Shown in pieces: positions 7,275 through 7,625 of a DNA stretch of 7,625 nucleotides. The notes beneath the pieces are model-generated. The model searched no databases, was not told the origin of the DNA, and saw only the letters and a list, made by a program, of their open reading frames with translations. Positions within the stretch are counted from its first letter, which is position 1. Each line of letters opens with the position of its first letter. Where the stretch lies: the NCBI GenBank assembly GCA_002451015.1, contig DKBB01000200.1, forward strand, positions 18,735 through 26,359, read 5' to 3'. The position numbers were made by a program, and so were the translations under genes. The DNA comes from Acidobacteria bacterium UBA6911 (GTDB taxonomy: Bacteria > Acidobacteriota > UBA6911).

Positions 7275-7302
7275 ATAATACCTATCGTAATGCTATAAGC
7301 AA
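7275..7302 (-). promoter_or_regulatory. Candidate sigma70-type promoter for the phosphoesterase
   Basis: Reading the minus strand, TTGCTT (7302-7297) and TATTAT (7280-7275) are separated by 16 bases. The -10 matches consensus at five of six positions and the -35 at three. An overlapping alternative is GTGACA (7313-7308) with TACGAT (7289-7284) at 18 bases. Either gives a leader of roughly 50 to 60 bases before the ATG at 7219. Not distinguishable by eye. Confidence 0.35.
7291..7299 (+). promoter_or_regulatory. Candidate extended -10 promoter for the flavoprotein gene
   Basis: TGCTATAAG on the plus strand matches the extended -10 pattern TGnTATAAT except at the last base. No good -35 is seen 16 to 18 bases upstream, which extended -10 promoters can tolerate. 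Transcription from here would give a leader of about 135 bases ahead of the ATG at 7441, containing the strong upstream translation signal near 7350. It overlaps the opposing candidate promoter, as expected of a divergent pair. Confidence 0.28.
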
Positions 7303-7347
7303 AATCCTGTCACGAACAAAACGCAGTATTGGATTGAAAAAGGAAAA

Positions 7348-7364
7348 AAGGAGAGAAATAAATG
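7348..7364 (+). promoter_or_regulatory. Strong Shine-Dalgarno and ATG of a possible leader peptide
   Basis: AAGGAG at 7348-7353 sits eight bases before an ATG at 7362-7364, a better signal than that of the annotated gene downstream. The frame starts MPFGWKNPWPLCHSRSE and stays open to a stop ending at 7556, overlapping the flavoprotein start in another frame. After about residue 26 its sequence looks like an out-of-frame reading of that gene. It may be a leader that affects initiation at 7441, or a chance match. No family is recognised. Confidence 0.25.
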
Positions 7365-7440
7365 CCTTTCGGGTGGAAAAACCCCTGGCCTTTGTGCCAT
7401 TCTCGGTCTGAGTTCAACCAAACACTTTCAAGGATCCGAT

Positions 7441-7625
7441 ATGGAAGAAAAAAGAATCGCATGGGCGATTACCGGTGCGGGGCATGCTTTGGAAGAATGT
7501 GTTGGCACAATCATGGAGCAGAAAGAGCTGGATCTTTTCCTGTCCCGGGCTGCTGAGGAAGTTCTGAAGATGTACGGTTTGTACTCCCGCCTTCAGGAGT
7601 CCGGCCTGTCTGTTTACCGGGACGA
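7441..7625 (+). CDS. AfpA/DmrB-like flavoprotein, N-terminal part (3' truncated)
   Basis: The frame opens with ATG at 7441 and runs off the window after 61 codons. The N-terminus EKRIAWAITGAGHALEECV and the later DLFLSRAAEEVLKMYGLY match the pattern of small flavin-binding proteins of the flavoprotein/HFCD superfamily, particularly archaeoflavoprotein AfpA and the dihydromethanopterin reductase DmrB (from memory). The glycine-rich ITGAGH turn after the first strand is the expected phosphate-binding loop for FMN. Family members accept electrons from ferredoxin-type donors; the exact role here is open. AAGGA at 7430-7434 lies six bases before the ATG and supports this start. It is divergent from the phosphoesterase. 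Assignment to the superfamily is firm, to the subfamily less so. Confidence 0.8.
   Translation, partial: MEEKRIAWAITGAGHALEECVGTIMEQKELDLFLSRAAEEVLKMYGLYSRLQESGLSVYRD

Noticed and set aside
6626..7411. Long open frame on the plus strand (261 codons)
   Set aside because: It is antisense to the DHH phosphoesterase and crosses its start region. The product resembles no family and reflects codon bias of the real gene.
1..7625. CRISPR array, tRNA or rRNA genes
   Set aside because: No evenly spaced direct repeats and no cloverleaf or rRNA-like segment were seen on either strand.

Overview
The window looks like a piece of a Gram-negative bacterial chromosome with moderate to slightly high GC. Coding is dense, Shine-Dalgarno sites are good, and two intergenic palindromic repeats are of the kind scattered through many environmental genomes. 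From memory these repeat types, an archaeal-looking nucleotidyltransferase and an AfpA-type flavoprotein are frequent in Desulfobacterota-like and related anaerobes. That placement is an inference from gene content, not a result.

Layout, left to right. (1) The last 26 codons of an unrecognised plus-strand gene end at base 81. (2) A 154-base gap holds an imperfect palindrome with 33-base arms (108-191). (3) A long secreted GH67 alpha-glucuronidase (236-2770) has a complete catalytic set and an extra carbohydrate-binding-like domain at its C-terminus. (4) A 302-base gap has no convincing gene. (5) A Pol-beta-superfamily nucleotidyltransferase (3073-4128, GTG start) carries a C-terminal beta-rich domain. 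(6) An SLC13-type permease (4254-6032) has two TrkA_C/RCK_C domains between its membrane halves. (7) A 125-base MITE-like element (6032-6156) with 33-base terminal inverted repeats fills the whole space between two convergent genes; its ends lie inside both TAA stop codons. (8) On the minus strand is an NrnA-like DHH-family phosphoesterase (6155-7219) whose signature triad reads DQH. (9) A divergent gap has candidate promoters on both strands. (10) The start of an AfpA/DmrB-like flavoprotein (7441 onward) runs off the right edge.

How the genes may work together. The alpha-glucuronidase stands apart: it removes (4-O-methyl)glucuronic acid from xylan-derived oligosaccharides outside the cytoplasm, and no other xylan gene can be identified in the window. 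The nucleotidyltransferase, the RCK_C-bearing permease and the DHH phosphoesterase together contain the three activities expected of a nucleotide-signal module (make or transfer, sense, degrade). The sequence shows only the domains and their adjacency, so this link is a hypothesis. The clearest structural oddity is the MITE-like element wedged exactly between two convergent stop codons.
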